Shown here: in pieces, positions 1 through 6,972 of the stretch
Numbering within the stretch: position 1 is the first letter of the stretch
Layout: every line of letters begins with the position of its first letter
Source: an actinobacterium SCGC AAA015-D07
GTDB taxonomy: Bacteria > Actinomycetota > Acidimicrobiia > Actinomarinales > Actinomarinaceae
DNA length: 9,431 bases
Assembly: GCA_000384495.1 (NCBI GenBank)
Contig: ARQR01000009.1
Location: 18,994-28,424, forward strand
Direction of reading: 5' to 3'
Notes under the pieces: generated by a model
The model's database searches: none
The model's input: the letters and a program-made list of their open reading frames with translations, nothing else
Told to the model about the DNA's origin: nothing
Translations under genes and position numbers: made by a program

Positions 1-634
1 CAAAAACTGAAATATTGTATAGCTTTATTCTTGTATTTTTATCAACAAGTAAAGCTAAATCTTGAAGCTGGCTTGAGTTTGCAATTTGTTCTTTGCCTGA
101 TAATTGATAGAAGTTTTCTGGAATTACTATTTCACCATTTGAATTTTTAAGCGATGGTTCATGGCTAGCAAAATATTTATCGTCATACTCATCATCTGAA
201 ATAGCCTGACCGAATAAAATATTTTCATTGTCCAAATCTGCAATATAATAAAAATCTAGATTCTGATTTTGTAAAACATACAGATCAAATTCAACACCTT
301 TTTGATCATCGAGGGAATATGAGAGGTCTTCAAGCCTTTCAATTGCCTGTTGTTTAGTAAGAATGTGACCAGTTGACCAATTTGTAAAAGAAACATAAAA
401 ACTATAACCAGCTGGAAAAAGAACAAAGGCAATAAGGAATATAAAGCCAGGAGTAATCCATTTTAAAGCTTTGAATCTTTCTGTCAGATATGTGAAATTG
501 ATCAATATAGTGATTAATCCGATAATGAGTAATAAAAACCAGGATTCAAAAGAAATAGCTAATGGTATTACATAAAAAGCAGCTGCATTAAAAACTGCTA
601 GAAAAAAGTATCTTAATGCTGTAGAAATTTTCAT
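1..634 (-). CDS. malF: MalF-type maltodextrin ABC transporter permease, N-terminal part (cut by left edge)
   Basis: This is an inner-membrane permease of a binding-protein-dependent sugar importer, which would pair with MalG and an ATPase to bring in maltodextrins delivered by the MalE protein encoded just upstream. I translated 211 residues from the ATG at 634; the frame stays open to the window edge, so the transmembrane core and EAA loop are missing. Three hydrophobic segments are visible (about residues 9-29, 32-50 and 59-82). They are followed by a long polar stretch that matches the position of the large extracytoplasmic P2 domain after the third helix of MalF. The segment FTNWSTGHILTKQQAI (83-98) is a familiar MalF signature just after that helix. 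No good Shine-Dalgarno precedes the ATG, and a terminator-like hairpin sits between malE and this gene. Assignment to MalF rests on this signature and on the malE neighbour; sugar specificity is inferred. Confidence 0.88.
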   Translation of the reverse strand, partial: MKISTALRYFFLAVFNAAAFYVIPLAISFESWFLLLIIGLITILINFTYLTERFKALKWITPGFIFLIAFVLFPAGYSFYVSFTNWSTGHILTKQQAIERLEDLSYSLDDQKGVEFDLYVLQNQNLDFYYIADLDNENILFGQAISDDEYDDKYFASHEPSLKNSNGEIVIPENFYQLSGKEQIANSSQLQDLALLVDKNTRIKLYNISVF

Positions 635-650
635 AATCAAATATATCACA

Positions 651-681
651 TAAAAAATCGGGGCTCATATAGAGCCCCGAT
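651..681 (-). terminator. Intrinsic terminator or attenuator between malE and malF
   Basis: A perfect 9-bp stem, TCGGGGCTC pairing with GAGCCCCGA around a 5-nt loop (ATATA), lies at 658-680; one further A-T pair extends it to 657-681. Read on the minus strand it is followed directly by six T residues (657-652), the usual layout of a Rho-independent terminator. It begins about 20 nt after the malE stop and ends about 20 nt before the malF start. Because malF appears to lack its own promoter here, partial read-through is the likely mode, giving more malE than malF transcript. The GC-rich stem stands out from the AT-rich surroundings. On the plus strand no T-tract follows, so it should work in one direction only. 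Confidence 0.85.
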
Positions 682-700
682 ATATAAATTTAGATATTAA

Positions 701-2002
701 TTATCCGCCTGCGATAGCATCTCTAACTTGTTGAGCTGCTAATTTCATAGCGTCCGAAGCAGAGTTAACGGTAACTCCAGTTTCTTCGTTAGTACCATAA
801 TTTTGATCTCTAATAATTAACATAGCGTCTCCAACAGGACCCCAAACATTTCCCATTTCAGGAATATTAGGCATTGGGATACCATTAGATGCACTTGCTG
901 CAAACTGTGCTGCAATTGGATCTTCAGCTTCTACAACAGCAAACAATGATTTTGTTGCTGGAAGTCTTGGATCTTCTGCATACATAGCTGCTTGAACATC
1001 AACTGTTGAGAAGAAGTCCAAAATAAAGCTTTGTGCTAATACTTTCTTTTCACTGAATGCTGAAACGAACATTCCTCTTACACCAACAAATGGTGTGGCA
1101 GGATTGCCGTTAAATGTAGGTATGAGCCCTACACCATAATTTACAGCAGCAGCATCATTTCTTGCCCAAGGACCTGTCATCCAAAATAGGGATCTTCCTT
1201 CTTGGAAAGCAGTCATGGATGCACTGTAATCAGTTGATGCTACAGTTCCATTTTTAACTAGCGAGTCAAGATATTCTGCAGAAGCTAACGCGCTTGCATT
1301 ATCTAAACCAACGTCTGAAGGATCAAATCCTCCATCAAATTTAAAGATGTAACCACCATCAGATGCAAAAAATGGATGGTTGTGATAAGCGTCTCCACCT
1401 CCACCACCACCAGGTGCACCAACACATAATTCTGTGCCTGCTTCATCACAAGCTGCTTTGACATCATCCCATGTAGTTGGAACACCGTCAATTAAATCAG
1501 CGTTGTAATACATTGCAATAGCTTCTGTAGCGTATGGAAATCCATACACTTCACCGTTATAACTAAAGCCTGCAATACCGACATCAAATATGTCTTCTGA
1601 TATTGAACCTAGATCTAATGGAGCTACAACACCATTAGCAACTATTTCACCAACCATGTCATGAGGGCCGACAAACAAGTCAGGTCCTTCTCCAGCAGGT
1701 CCAGCTGTGAGCACATCATTTTTAATTGCTCCAAAATCGTAAATTACTACTTCAACATCAACTCCAGCTGCGGATTCATAAGCTCCCACAAGTGGATCTA
1801 AAGCCGTAGCGATTTTTTCTTCAGCCCAAATTACTAACTTTTCCGGTGGTGGAGAAGTTGTAGCTGGGGCTGCAAGTGTTTCAGCTGGTGCTTCTTCAAC
1901 TGCTGGTTCTTCAACTGTTTCTTCAGCTGAACCACCACAGGCTACTAACACCAGTGAAAGAATTAATAAAATTGCACCAAATCGCAATTTTGTATTATTC
2001 AT
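701..2002 (-). CDS. malE: MalE-type maltodextrin-binding lipoprotein
   Basis: Extracytoplasmic sugar-binding protein of an ABC importer, anchored to the membrane by lipid. The 433-residue product begins with a short basic tip and hydrophobic segment ending in the lipobox L19-V20-A21-C22. An acidic, Ala/Pro-rich linker (about 23-54) follows, then the binding fold. Stretches that I recognise from MalE are GPDLFVGPHDMVGEIVANG (about 106-124), the YNGEVYGFPYATEAIAMYYN block (148-167), FFASDGGYIFKF (about 211-222), MTGPWARND and MPNIPEMGNVW. They follow the same order as in the E. coli protein. An unusual run of six glycines occupies 198-203. The start ATG has AAAGGGAG upstream (2013-2006). It lies downstream of the GH13 gene, with its own promoter candidate in the 90-bp gap. 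Maltodextrin specificity is inferred from similarity and from the GH13, malQ and malF neighbours; related cyclodextrin or trehalose binders are possible. Confidence 0.93.
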   Translation of the reverse strand: MNNTKLRFGAILLILSLVLVACGGSAEETVEEPAVEEAPAETLAAPATTSPPPEKLVIWAEEKIATALDPLVGAYESAAGVDVEVVIYDFGAIKNDVLTAGPAGEGPDLFVGPHDMVGEIVANGVVAPLDLGSISEDIFDVGIAGFSYNGEVYGFPYATEAIAMYYNADLIDGVPTTWDDVKAACDEAGTELCVGAPGGGGGGDAYHNHPFFASDGGYIFKFDGGFDPSDVGLDNASALASAEYLDSLVKNGTVASTDYSASMTAFQEGRSLFWMTGPWARNDAAAVNYGVGLIPTFNGNPATPFVGVRGMFVSAFSEKKVLAQSFILDFFSTVDVQAAMYAEDPRLPATKSLFAVVEAEDPIAAQFAASASNGIPMPNIPEMGNVWGPVGDAMLIIRDQNYGTNEETGVTVNSASDAMKLAAQQVRDAIAGG

Positions 2003-2005
2003 ACA

Positions 2006-2013
2006 CTCCCTTT
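2006..2013 (-). promoter_or_regulatory. Ribosome binding site of malE
   Basis: AAAGGGAG on the minus strand ends 3 nt before the malE ATG. Counting only the AAAGG part gives a 6-nt spacer. It is the strongest purine-rich site in the left cluster and fits a highly translated binding protein. Confidence 0.7.
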
Positions 2014-2016
2014 CTT

Positions 2017-2030
2017 AATATACGTATATT
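2017..2030. promoter_or_regulatory. Candidate operator: 14-bp perfect palindrome upstream of malE
   Basis: AATATACGTATATT is a perfect palindrome with a central CG. It lies between the malE -10 box and its ribosome binding site, at roughly +13 to +26 from the predicted transcription start. Operators of LacI-family sugar regulators are commonly palindromes around a central CG, and such regulators often control maltose loci, so a MalR-like repressor site is a fair guess. No regulator gene is visible in the window. AT-rich DNA makes chance palindromes common, so the call is tentative. Confidence 0.45.
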
Positions 2031-2041
2031 CACAAAATGAA

Positions 2042-2081
2042 CTATTTGAATTATATGATTTAATTAGAAAAATTTCTAATT
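2042..2081 (-). promoter_or_regulatory. Predicted malE promoter with palindrome over the -35 region
   Basis: On the minus strand a perfect TATAAT lies at 2055-2050. Upstream at an 18-nt spacing is only a weak -35 (TTAGAA, 2079-2074). The predicted start is near 2042, giving a leader of about 40 nt. A perfect 20-bp palindrome, AATTAGAAA-AA-TTTCTAATT (2062-2081), covers the weak -35 and spacer. It could be an activator or repressor site; it also lies after the GH13 stop and could fold as a weak AT-only hairpin, but no clean T-tract follows it. Confidence 0.55.
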
Positions 2082-2092
2082 GATTGAAAAAT

Positions 2093-4024
2093 TTAGCTCT
2101 CTTTAATTATGAGTCCAAAGTTATCTGCTATATCTGTAATTTTCAATTTACCTGAATCAAGTTGAATAGTGCAATCACCATAAACAATGTCGACACTATG
2201 AGCATTTGTATTTAATTCTATGTCTTTGTTATTAAGATCCCTATTTACGATACACAAAAGTGACTCATCATTTAAAACTCTTCTGAATATGACATAGTTA
2301 TCATCATAAGTAACCATTTCAAAGTTGCCATATCTTAAAATTGGCTGACTTGTTTTTATATTCATCAGCTCACTTGTAAACTTTAAAAGGTCTTTATTCC
2401 ATTTATCTTCCGATTCCCAGGGGAATGGCTCTCTATTGAATGGGTCATCTGCTCCTCCTAACCCAATTTCATCACCATAATAAATTCCAGCTATACCAGG
2501 GAAAGTTGCCTGAAGAAATATAGCTCCGAACATACCATCAGTATTTGCTCCACAACGATTAAGGAATCTTTTTACATCGTGTGAACTTAGTAGATTTTGA
2601 CAAGAAGATAAAGCCTCAAAAGAGTACATGGAATATAAGTTAGCTAGAGAATTTGCAAACTCTTTGTTGTCAATTCTTTTCGTAGCAAAGTAGTCTGTCA
2701 TAGTCTCTCTAAATGAATAGTTCATTGTTCCATCAAATCTCTCTCCTTGAAGCCATTGAGAAGTATCTCCAAATATTTCTGAAATAAGCAATATATCTTT
2801 TTTTGCACTATAAGCAACATCTCTAAAATCTTTCCAAAATGAAAAATCTAGTTCTTTTGCAACATCCATTCGCCAACCATCTATATCAAAATTTTTAATC
2901 CAATGTTCTGTAACATCTAATGCCCATTGTCTAGCACCATCATTTTTGAAGTTTATTTTTGGCATGTCAGGCACACCCCACCATGCTTTGAATGTTGGTT
3001 CTATAATTGGTCCATCATCATCAACAACTTCAACTGGAACTTTTGTCTCTTTAAAGGTCTTTTCAAGGTATGTTTTATATTCTTCAGCATTACCGTCCCA
3101 TCCTACTTTGTAAGTATTAGCGTATAAGTGTGGTCTATGTAAAAAACGAACGGGATAATCAAATATAGTAAACCAGTCTTTATATTCTGATTTTTCCCCT
3201 TTTTCTACAATGTCTTGGAAGGCAAAATGTCTAGGATGAACATGATTTAAAGAGCAATCTAATACAACTTTCATATTCCTAATATGAGCTTCTTTGATAA
3301 GATCCTTTAATGCCTCATCACCCCCAAAAGTGTCATCAACTTTAAAATGATCCCAAGCATCATATTTATGGGTACTTGATGATAAAAATATAGGATTCAA
3401 ATAGATTATATTTACACCTAAGTCTTTGATGTAGTCTATTTTTTCTGTGACTCCGTAAAGGTCGCCACCATGAAAACCTAACCTAGTTGGAGTACTTTCC
3501 CAAGGAATAGAATTTTCAGGACTAATTTCATCATTTCCATTCCTAAATCTTTCAGGAAATATCTGATACATGACACCTCCATAAACCCAATCAGGGATGG
3601 TGTGTCGAGGAAAGTCCTCTGAGCTATAAATCCATTTTTCAGAAGGAGAAATAAAATTAGCTACCCCACTTGTTCCAAAATAAATATTTAACTCATCTTC
3701 TGTTTGAGCTGCAAAACTAAACTTTGCGACTTTAGCTCTAAAATTAAAATTTAAATTCCAAAACTTAAATCTATCTGTTTCAGCATACATTTCAAGATCT
3801 AATGGTCTTAAGTCATCATCCTCAACTAAAAGCCAAACCTTTGCAATTTTTGGCTCACTGTGGATTCTAAGGTTTACGGTACCATCTGCTGAAATTGAGA
3901 AAAACTTTTTATCGTTAAAATCAAAACGAAAGTCATAATGGCCTAGATGTACATCGCCTTCAAAAAATTCGAGTTTTTGTGCTTCATCTTTATCTGTAAA
4001 TTCAACTGAGTGTCTTTCAACCAT
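2093..4024 (-). CDS. Intracellular GH13 alpha-glycosidase (neopullulanase/cyclomaltodextrinase-like)
   Basis: Hydrolyses alpha-1,4 (and possibly alpha-1,6) links of imported maltodextrins, cyclodextrin or pullulan fragments. The 643-residue protein has no signal peptide, so it acts in the cytoplasm. An N-terminal beta-type domain (about 1-140, like the CBM34-type domain of this group) precedes the barrel, which begins near WVYGGVMYQIFPERF (147-161). The four GH13 regions are present: DCSLNHV (256-262), GWRMDVAKE with the nucleophile Asp387, LISEIFGD with the acid Glu416, and SSHDVKRF with Asp483. Region II reads DVAKE where DVANE is usual. The segment AWWGVPDMPKIN (347-358) is also typical of this subgroup. 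The last 90 or so residues form the C-terminal beta domain. The ATG at 4024 has only a weak GGAAA upstream. It is first in a run with malE and malF and divergent from malQ. Exact substrate cannot be read from sequence. Confidence 0.9.
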   Translation of the reverse strand: MVERHSVEFTDKDEAQKLEFFEGDVHLGHYDFRFDFNDKKFFSISADGTVNLRIHSEPKIAKVWLLVEDDDLRPLDLEMYAETDRFKFWNLNFNFRAKVAKFSFAAQTEDELNIYFGTSGVANFISPSEKWIYSSEDFPRHTIPDWVYGGVMYQIFPERFRNGNDEISPENSIPWESTPTRLGFHGGDLYGVTEKIDYIKDLGVNIIYLNPIFLSSSTHKYDAWDHFKVDDTFGGDEALKDLIKEAHIRNMKVVLDCSLNHVHPRHFAFQDIVEKGEKSEYKDWFTIFDYPVRFLHRPHLYANTYKVGWDGNAEEYKTYLEKTFKETKVPVEVVDDDGPIIEPTFKAWWGVPDMPKINFKNDGARQWALDVTEHWIKNFDIDGWRMDVAKELDFSFWKDFRDVAYSAKKDILLISEIFGDTSQWLQGERFDGTMNYSFRETMTDYFATKRIDNKEFANSLANLYSMYSFEALSSCQNLLSSHDVKRFLNRCGANTDGMFGAIFLQATFPGIAGIYYGDEIGLGGADDPFNREPFPWESEDKWNKDLLKFTSELMNIKTSQPILRYGNFEMVTYDDNYVIFRRVLNDESLLCIVNRDLNNKDIELNTNAHSVDIVYGDCTIQLDSGKLKITDIADNFGLIIKES

Positions 4025-4031
4025 AAATGTA

Positions 4032-4066
4032 TTTCCGAATAAATATTGTACTATATAATTTAGTTG
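4032..4066 (+). promoter_or_regulatory. Predicted malQ promoter
   Basis: A perfect TATAAT lies at 4054-4059 on the plus strand; the best -35 is weak (TTTCCG, 4032-4037, 16-nt spacing). The predicted transcription start near 4066 falls just before the AAAGGA ribosome site, giving a leader of only about 12 nt before the TTG start at 4078. This makes the upstream ATG at 4027 unusable from this promoter. Confidence 0.5.
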
Positions 4067-4073
4067 AAAGGAT
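4038..4073 (-). promoter_or_regulatory. Predicted promoter of the GH13 gene
   Basis: On the minus strand TACAAT (4050-4045) is a near-consensus -10 and would start transcription near 4038, leaving a leader of about 14 nt with a weak GGAAA ribosome site. No convincing -35 is seen. It overlaps head to head with the malQ promoter. An imperfect palindrome with 12 of 14 positions symmetric (ATATTGTACTATAT, 4043-4056) spans both -10 boxes and could be a shared control site. Confidence 0.4.
4067..4072 (+). promoter_or_regulatory. Ribosome binding site that sets the malQ start
   Basis: AAAGGA sits 5 nt before the in-frame TTG at 4078. No comparable site precedes the ATG at 4027 or the ATG at 4108, and homologues begin close to the residues encoded from 4078, so this site decides the start. 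Confidence 0.7.
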
Positions 4074-4077
4074 TGAA

Positions 4078-5616
4078 TTGGATATCAAAAAATCATCTGG
4101 ATTAATAATGCACCCAACTGCTTTACCTTCAAAGTATGGAATTGGTGATTTTGGTAACACATCGAAAGAGTTTATAGACTTTCTAGACGAAACATCGACA
4201 AATGTATGGCAGGTACTTCCATTAGGACTAACTAGCCTTGATGAATTTTCACCATATTCAAGTCCGTCATCAATTTTGGGAAATAGATATTTAATTGATA
4301 TTGAACAATTGGATGGCTTTGATAAAAAGAATTATGATGCAGGGAATTTTTCAAAAGAATACGTTGAGTATAAAAAAGTATATGATTTCAAAGATCTAGT
4401 GTTTAAAGACTTATCTCAGACTATAAATCCAGATGATGAAATTTATTCAAATTTTTTAAATGAAGAATTGATAAAACAACACATTACTTTCTTGGCATTA
4501 AAAGATCTTAACCAAACAGTATGGACTAGTTGGGATAACGAATACAAAGAATATAGTGAAAAATTATTTGAGAAATTATTAAAAGATGAATCTCATTTAA
4601 TGAATTTTCATATTTTTACACAATATGAATTCTTTAAACAATGGAATGATTTAAAAAAATATGCCAATGATAAAAAAATAAATATTCTTGGTGATATTCC
4701 AATTTATGTAAATCATGATTCAGCAGATGTATGGTTAAATAAAGAAATTTTTGAGTTAGACCAAAATGGTGAGATGGAGTTTATTTCTGGTGCAGTTCCT
4801 GATAGTTTTAACCAACAAGGACAGGTATGGGGTAATGCTCTATATAAATGGGATAACCATAAATCTAGCAACTTTAAATACTGGAAAGAAAAGTTAAACA
4901 AATCTCTAGATCTTTACGATTATTTAAGAGTTGACCATTTCGTAGGATTCTTTAAATTCTGGGCAATTCCGACTGGAGAGTCCGCACTTAATGGACACTG
5001 GAGAGAGGGGCCTCGTCATGACTTTTTTGAATCTATTTCTCAAGATGTTAATTTAACAAAATTACTAGCTGAAGATCTTGGTGTAATTCTCAAGGAAACA
5101 AAAGAGATATTAACTAAATACAACATACCAGGCATGAAGGTGCTTCAACAAAGAATACCTGATGATGTTGAAGACCTACCATTTCTTGGAGATACAGAAA
5201 TCATAGATAAAGAAACATTATTTGAGGAAGCTTCTGATGATTATTTTGAGGAAACTCATCCAAATGAATGGGATTATAATCTAGCAGCCTATACAGGAAC
5301 TCACGATAGTCCTACAACTCAAGAGTGGTTTGATGAAGTTAATGAGTCAAAATATAGAAATTACAAAGAATATACCAAAACCCTAAAAAATTCTTTTAAC
5401 AATGATGTTTGGGATTTCATTGCTTTAGTTTGGGAGTCTAATTCTCAATTAGCAGTTACAACAACTCAAGATTTATTAAAACTAGATTATAAAGCACGTT
5501 TTAATATTCCTGGAACATCAAAAAACAACTGGATATGGAGACTTGAAAATTTGAACAGTTTAGAAGAAGTTAAGGAAGATCTTAAAACACTTAATAAAGT
5601 AACAAATAGGGCTTAG
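4078..5616 (+). CDS. malQ: 4-alpha-glucanotransferase (amylomaltase, GH77)
   Basis: Transfers alpha-1,4-glucan segments between maltodextrins and releases glucose in the cytoplasm, completing use of the imported sugars. From the TTG start the product is 512 residues, usual for bacterial MalQ. It opens with a version of the family's SSGILLHPTSLPS-like N-terminus (here SSGLIMHPTALPSKYGIGDFG). Core motifs follow: GDIPIYVNHDSADVW (about 205-219), DSFNQQGQVWGNALYKW (about 242-258), RVDHFVGFFKFW with nucleophile Asp286, LLAEDLGV with acid/base Glu332, and GTHDSPTT with Asp410. The RFNIPGTSKNNWIWRL block lies near the C-terminus. Between GMKVLQ and YTGTHD there are 47 residues, where I expect about 24; the extra stretch is acidic. 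The first ATG in frame (4027) lies upstream of the likely -10 box, so I reject it. The stop overlaps the stop of the converging cytochrome gene by 4 bp. Confidence 0.93.
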   Translation: MDIKKSSGLIMHPTALPSKYGIGDFGNTSKEFIDFLDETSTNVWQVLPLGLTSLDEFSPYSSPSSILGNRYLIDIEQLDGFDKKNYDAGNFSKEYVEYKKVYDFKDLVFKDLSQTINPDDEIYSNFLNEELIKQHITFLALKDLNQTVWTSWDNEYKEYSEKLFEKLLKDESHLMNFHIFTQYEFFKQWNDLKKYANDKKINILGDIPIYVNHDSADVWLNKEIFELDQNGEMEFISGAVPDSFNQQGQVWGNALYKWDNHKSSNFKYWKEKLNKSLDLYDYLRVDHFVGFFKFWAIPTGESALNGHWREGPRHDFFESISQDVNLTKLLAEDLGVILKETKEILTKYNIPGMKVLQQRIPDDVEDLPFLGDTEIIDKETLFEEASDDYFEETHPNEWDYNLAAYTGTHDSPTTQEWFDEVNESKYRNYKEYTKTLKNSFNNDVWDFIALVWESNSQLAVTTTQDLLKLDYKARFNIPGTSKNNWIWRLENLNSLEEVKEDLKTLNKVTNRA

Positions 5617-5900
5617 TTACTATCTCTTATATATTCAATTACGATTTGAGCTTGTTCTTCTGTAATACGAACTGCAGGCATTGACCCTTTTCCTTTTAAA
5701 ATAGTTTGAAGCCAATATGAATCTGGTTTATTAAGCACTGATGTCGTTTTAAGACTAGGTCCTACCCTACCGGAGAAATCTTCTTGGTGACAAGCAGAGC
5801 ATCTAGCTGTGTATATCTCTTTTCCAGAAGTGAGCTCTACAGTTTCTTGAGATCCGCATGCAATAAATAAAAAAAGAAACAATACGATTGCTTTTTTCAT
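5613..5900 (-). CDS. Small lipoprotein c-type cytochrome
   Basis: A 95-residue mono-haem cytochrome c, probably a membrane-tethered electron carrier on the outer face of the cell membrane. A hydrophobic signal segment ends in a lipobox-like F12-I13-A14-C15 (Phe at -3 is less usual). The haem site is C34-S-A-C37-H38, followed by the conserved GPSL (47-50), and Met74 in GSMPA (72-76) is the likely sixth ligand. The C-terminal helix EEQAQIVIEYI is typical of small class I cytochromes. The length suits a single-domain cytochrome with a short linker. It is the last gene of the operon, 2 nt after tatA, with only a weak purine-rich site inside the tatA end, so translation is probably coupled. No oxidase or dehydrogenase partner is in the window, so its redox partner is unknown. 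Confidence 0.9.
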   Translation of the reverse strand: MKKAIVLFLFLFIACGSQETVELTSGKEIYTARCSACHQEDFSGRVGPSLKTTSVLNKPDSYWLQTILKGKGSMPAVRITEEQAQIVIEYIRDSN

Positions 5901-5902
5901 GT

Positions 5903-6040
5903 TTATTCTTCTTCTAGGCCAGTTTTAAACTCTCTAGTTGATTTACCTAAGGATCTTGCCAAACCCGGGAGTCGCTTTGCTCCAAAAAGTAACAATAAAA
6001 TCGATAAAATTATAAGTAATTCAGGTAGTCCTAATCTCAT
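5903..6040 (-). CDS. tatA: TatA-family twin-arginine translocation protein, short form
   Basis: I translated this 45-residue gene by hand; it begins MRLGLPELLIILSILLLL and ends in GLEEE. TatA forms the pore-like or membrane-thinning part of the system that exports folded proteins. All core features are present: Glu7 near the start of a single membrane helix (about 5-19), the Phe19-Gly20 hinge, and an amphipathic helix with KRLPGLARSLGKSTREFKTG (22-41). The usual acidic, flexible tail is almost absent, so the protein is shorter than the common 55-90 residues. An in-frame TAA at 6044-6046 rules out a longer ATG start. The leader is nearly pure A/T with no ribosome site. It starts 19 nt after the popT stop and ends 2 nt before the cytochrome ATG. 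TatB and TatE share this fold; the short length favours TatA/E. No tatC is visible. Confidence 0.9.
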   Translation of the reverse strand: MRLGLPELLIILSILLLLFGAKRLPGLARSLGKSTREFKTGLEEE

Positions 6041-6059
6041 AATTTAATTTTAACTTAAT

Positions 6060-6971
6060 CTATTCTTTATTATCTTCTAAAGATTTCTTTTGTAATAAAT
6101 TGATTATTACATATCCAAATATTGTAAATACAGTAAAGAATATAATTTCTTCAAAATTGCTAGCGTTTGGTAGTTCGGGTCTAGTTGCAACAGCCTCTAA
6201 TTCACCTTCACTATTTATTCTTGATTCAAGAACATTTCTAAATGGCCATATCTTGATAAGAGAGCCAATAAGAAATCCGGAAAGTAGAGATAATATTTCA
6301 TTCTTAAAATTTGCAAACATAAATGATAAAACTCTACTAAAAATAATTAAGCCTAAAATACAACCAAAAGCAAAGACTGACAAAATTTGTAAATCAAAAC
6401 TTTTAATTGCATTAATAATAAATTCATACTTTGAAAGAAGTAGCAAAATAAACGAACCACTTATTCCTGGGAGAATAGTTGCGGTGATTGCTATAGAGCC
6501 TGATAAAAATACAAAAATAGGTGTTTCTGGAGTTGAGGCTGGAGAAAGAAATGAAATAAGTCCTGCAACAACTATTCCTATAACTAAAAAAACAAAATTT
6601 TTATTTGTAAGTTTTTCAACTTGATTAAGGATCATAAAGGCTGATGCAAGTACTAATCCAAAAAATAATCCCCAAATCTTATATTCATGATTAGAAAGTA
6701 AATAACTAATTAAATTAGCTAACAAAAAAACAGCTGCTGTTATTCCCAGATAAATCGTTAAAAGAAAATTACCATTTAGTTTTTTCCAAAAATCTTTTAC
6801 ACCGGTTTTAAATAATGTCTGAAATAAAGAAAAGTTAATATTTTTAATTGATTCAATAAGCTCCTCATATATACCTGTGATAAGTGCAATAGTTCCTCCA
6901 GAAACACCTGGAACAATATCTGCAGCGCCCATCGCAACACCTTTAAAGAAAAGACCAATTCTCTCTTTCAA
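6060..6971 (-). CDS. popT: DUF368 membrane protein, PopT-family undecaprenyl-phosphate translocase
   Basis: Members of this family are reported to return the lipid carrier undecaprenyl phosphate to the inner leaflet for cell-wall synthesis, with loss causing defects at alkaline pH. From the TTG at 6971 the product is 303 residues, normal for the family. The hallmark GAADIVPGVSGGTIALITG lies at 15-33, and a second related PGISG (168-172) follows near mid-protein, consistent with two inverted repeats. About eight or more hydrophobic segments are visible. An upstream in-frame start at 7043 would overlap the antiporter gene by 71 nt and add residues unlike the family. I prefer TTG because AGAGG lies 6 nt before it and it begins 1 nt after the antiporter stop, suggesting translational coupling. 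A polar loop rich in Glu/Asn (about 249-272) lies before the last helix. Family membership is firm; function is by family. Confidence 0.9.
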   Translation of the reverse strand: MKERIGLFFKGVAMGAADIVPGVSGGTIALITGIYEELIESIKNINFSLFQTLFKTGVKDFWKKLNGNFLLTIYLGITAAVFLLANLISYLLSNHEYKIWGLFFGLVLASAFMILNQVEKLTNKNFVFLVIGIVVAGLISFLSPASTPETPIFVFLSGSIAITATILPGISGSFILLLLSKYEFIINAIKSFDLQILSVFAFGCILGLIIFSRVLSFMFANFKNEILSLLSGFLIGSLIKIWPFRNVLESRINSEGELEAVATRPELPNASNFEEIIFFTVFTIFGYVIINLLQKKSLEDNKE

Positions 6972-6972
6972 T

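Noticed and set aside
4027..4077. ATG at 4027 as the malQ start, giving 17 extra residues
   Set aside because: It lies upstream of the best -10 box, has no ribosome site, and the extra residues do not resemble the MalQ N-terminus; the TTG at 4078 has AAAGGA at 5 nt.
5598..5621. Hairpin AGTAAC/GTTACT at the malQ-cytochrome junction as a two-way terminator
   Set aside because: The stem is only 6 bp with a 12-nt loop and no T-tract on the plus side; it lies mostly in coding sequence.
6100..6624. 174-codon open frame on the plus strand
   Set aside because: It is antisense to popT, whose hallmark motifs are clear; composition is what a shadow frame of a membrane protein gives and no ribosome site supports it.
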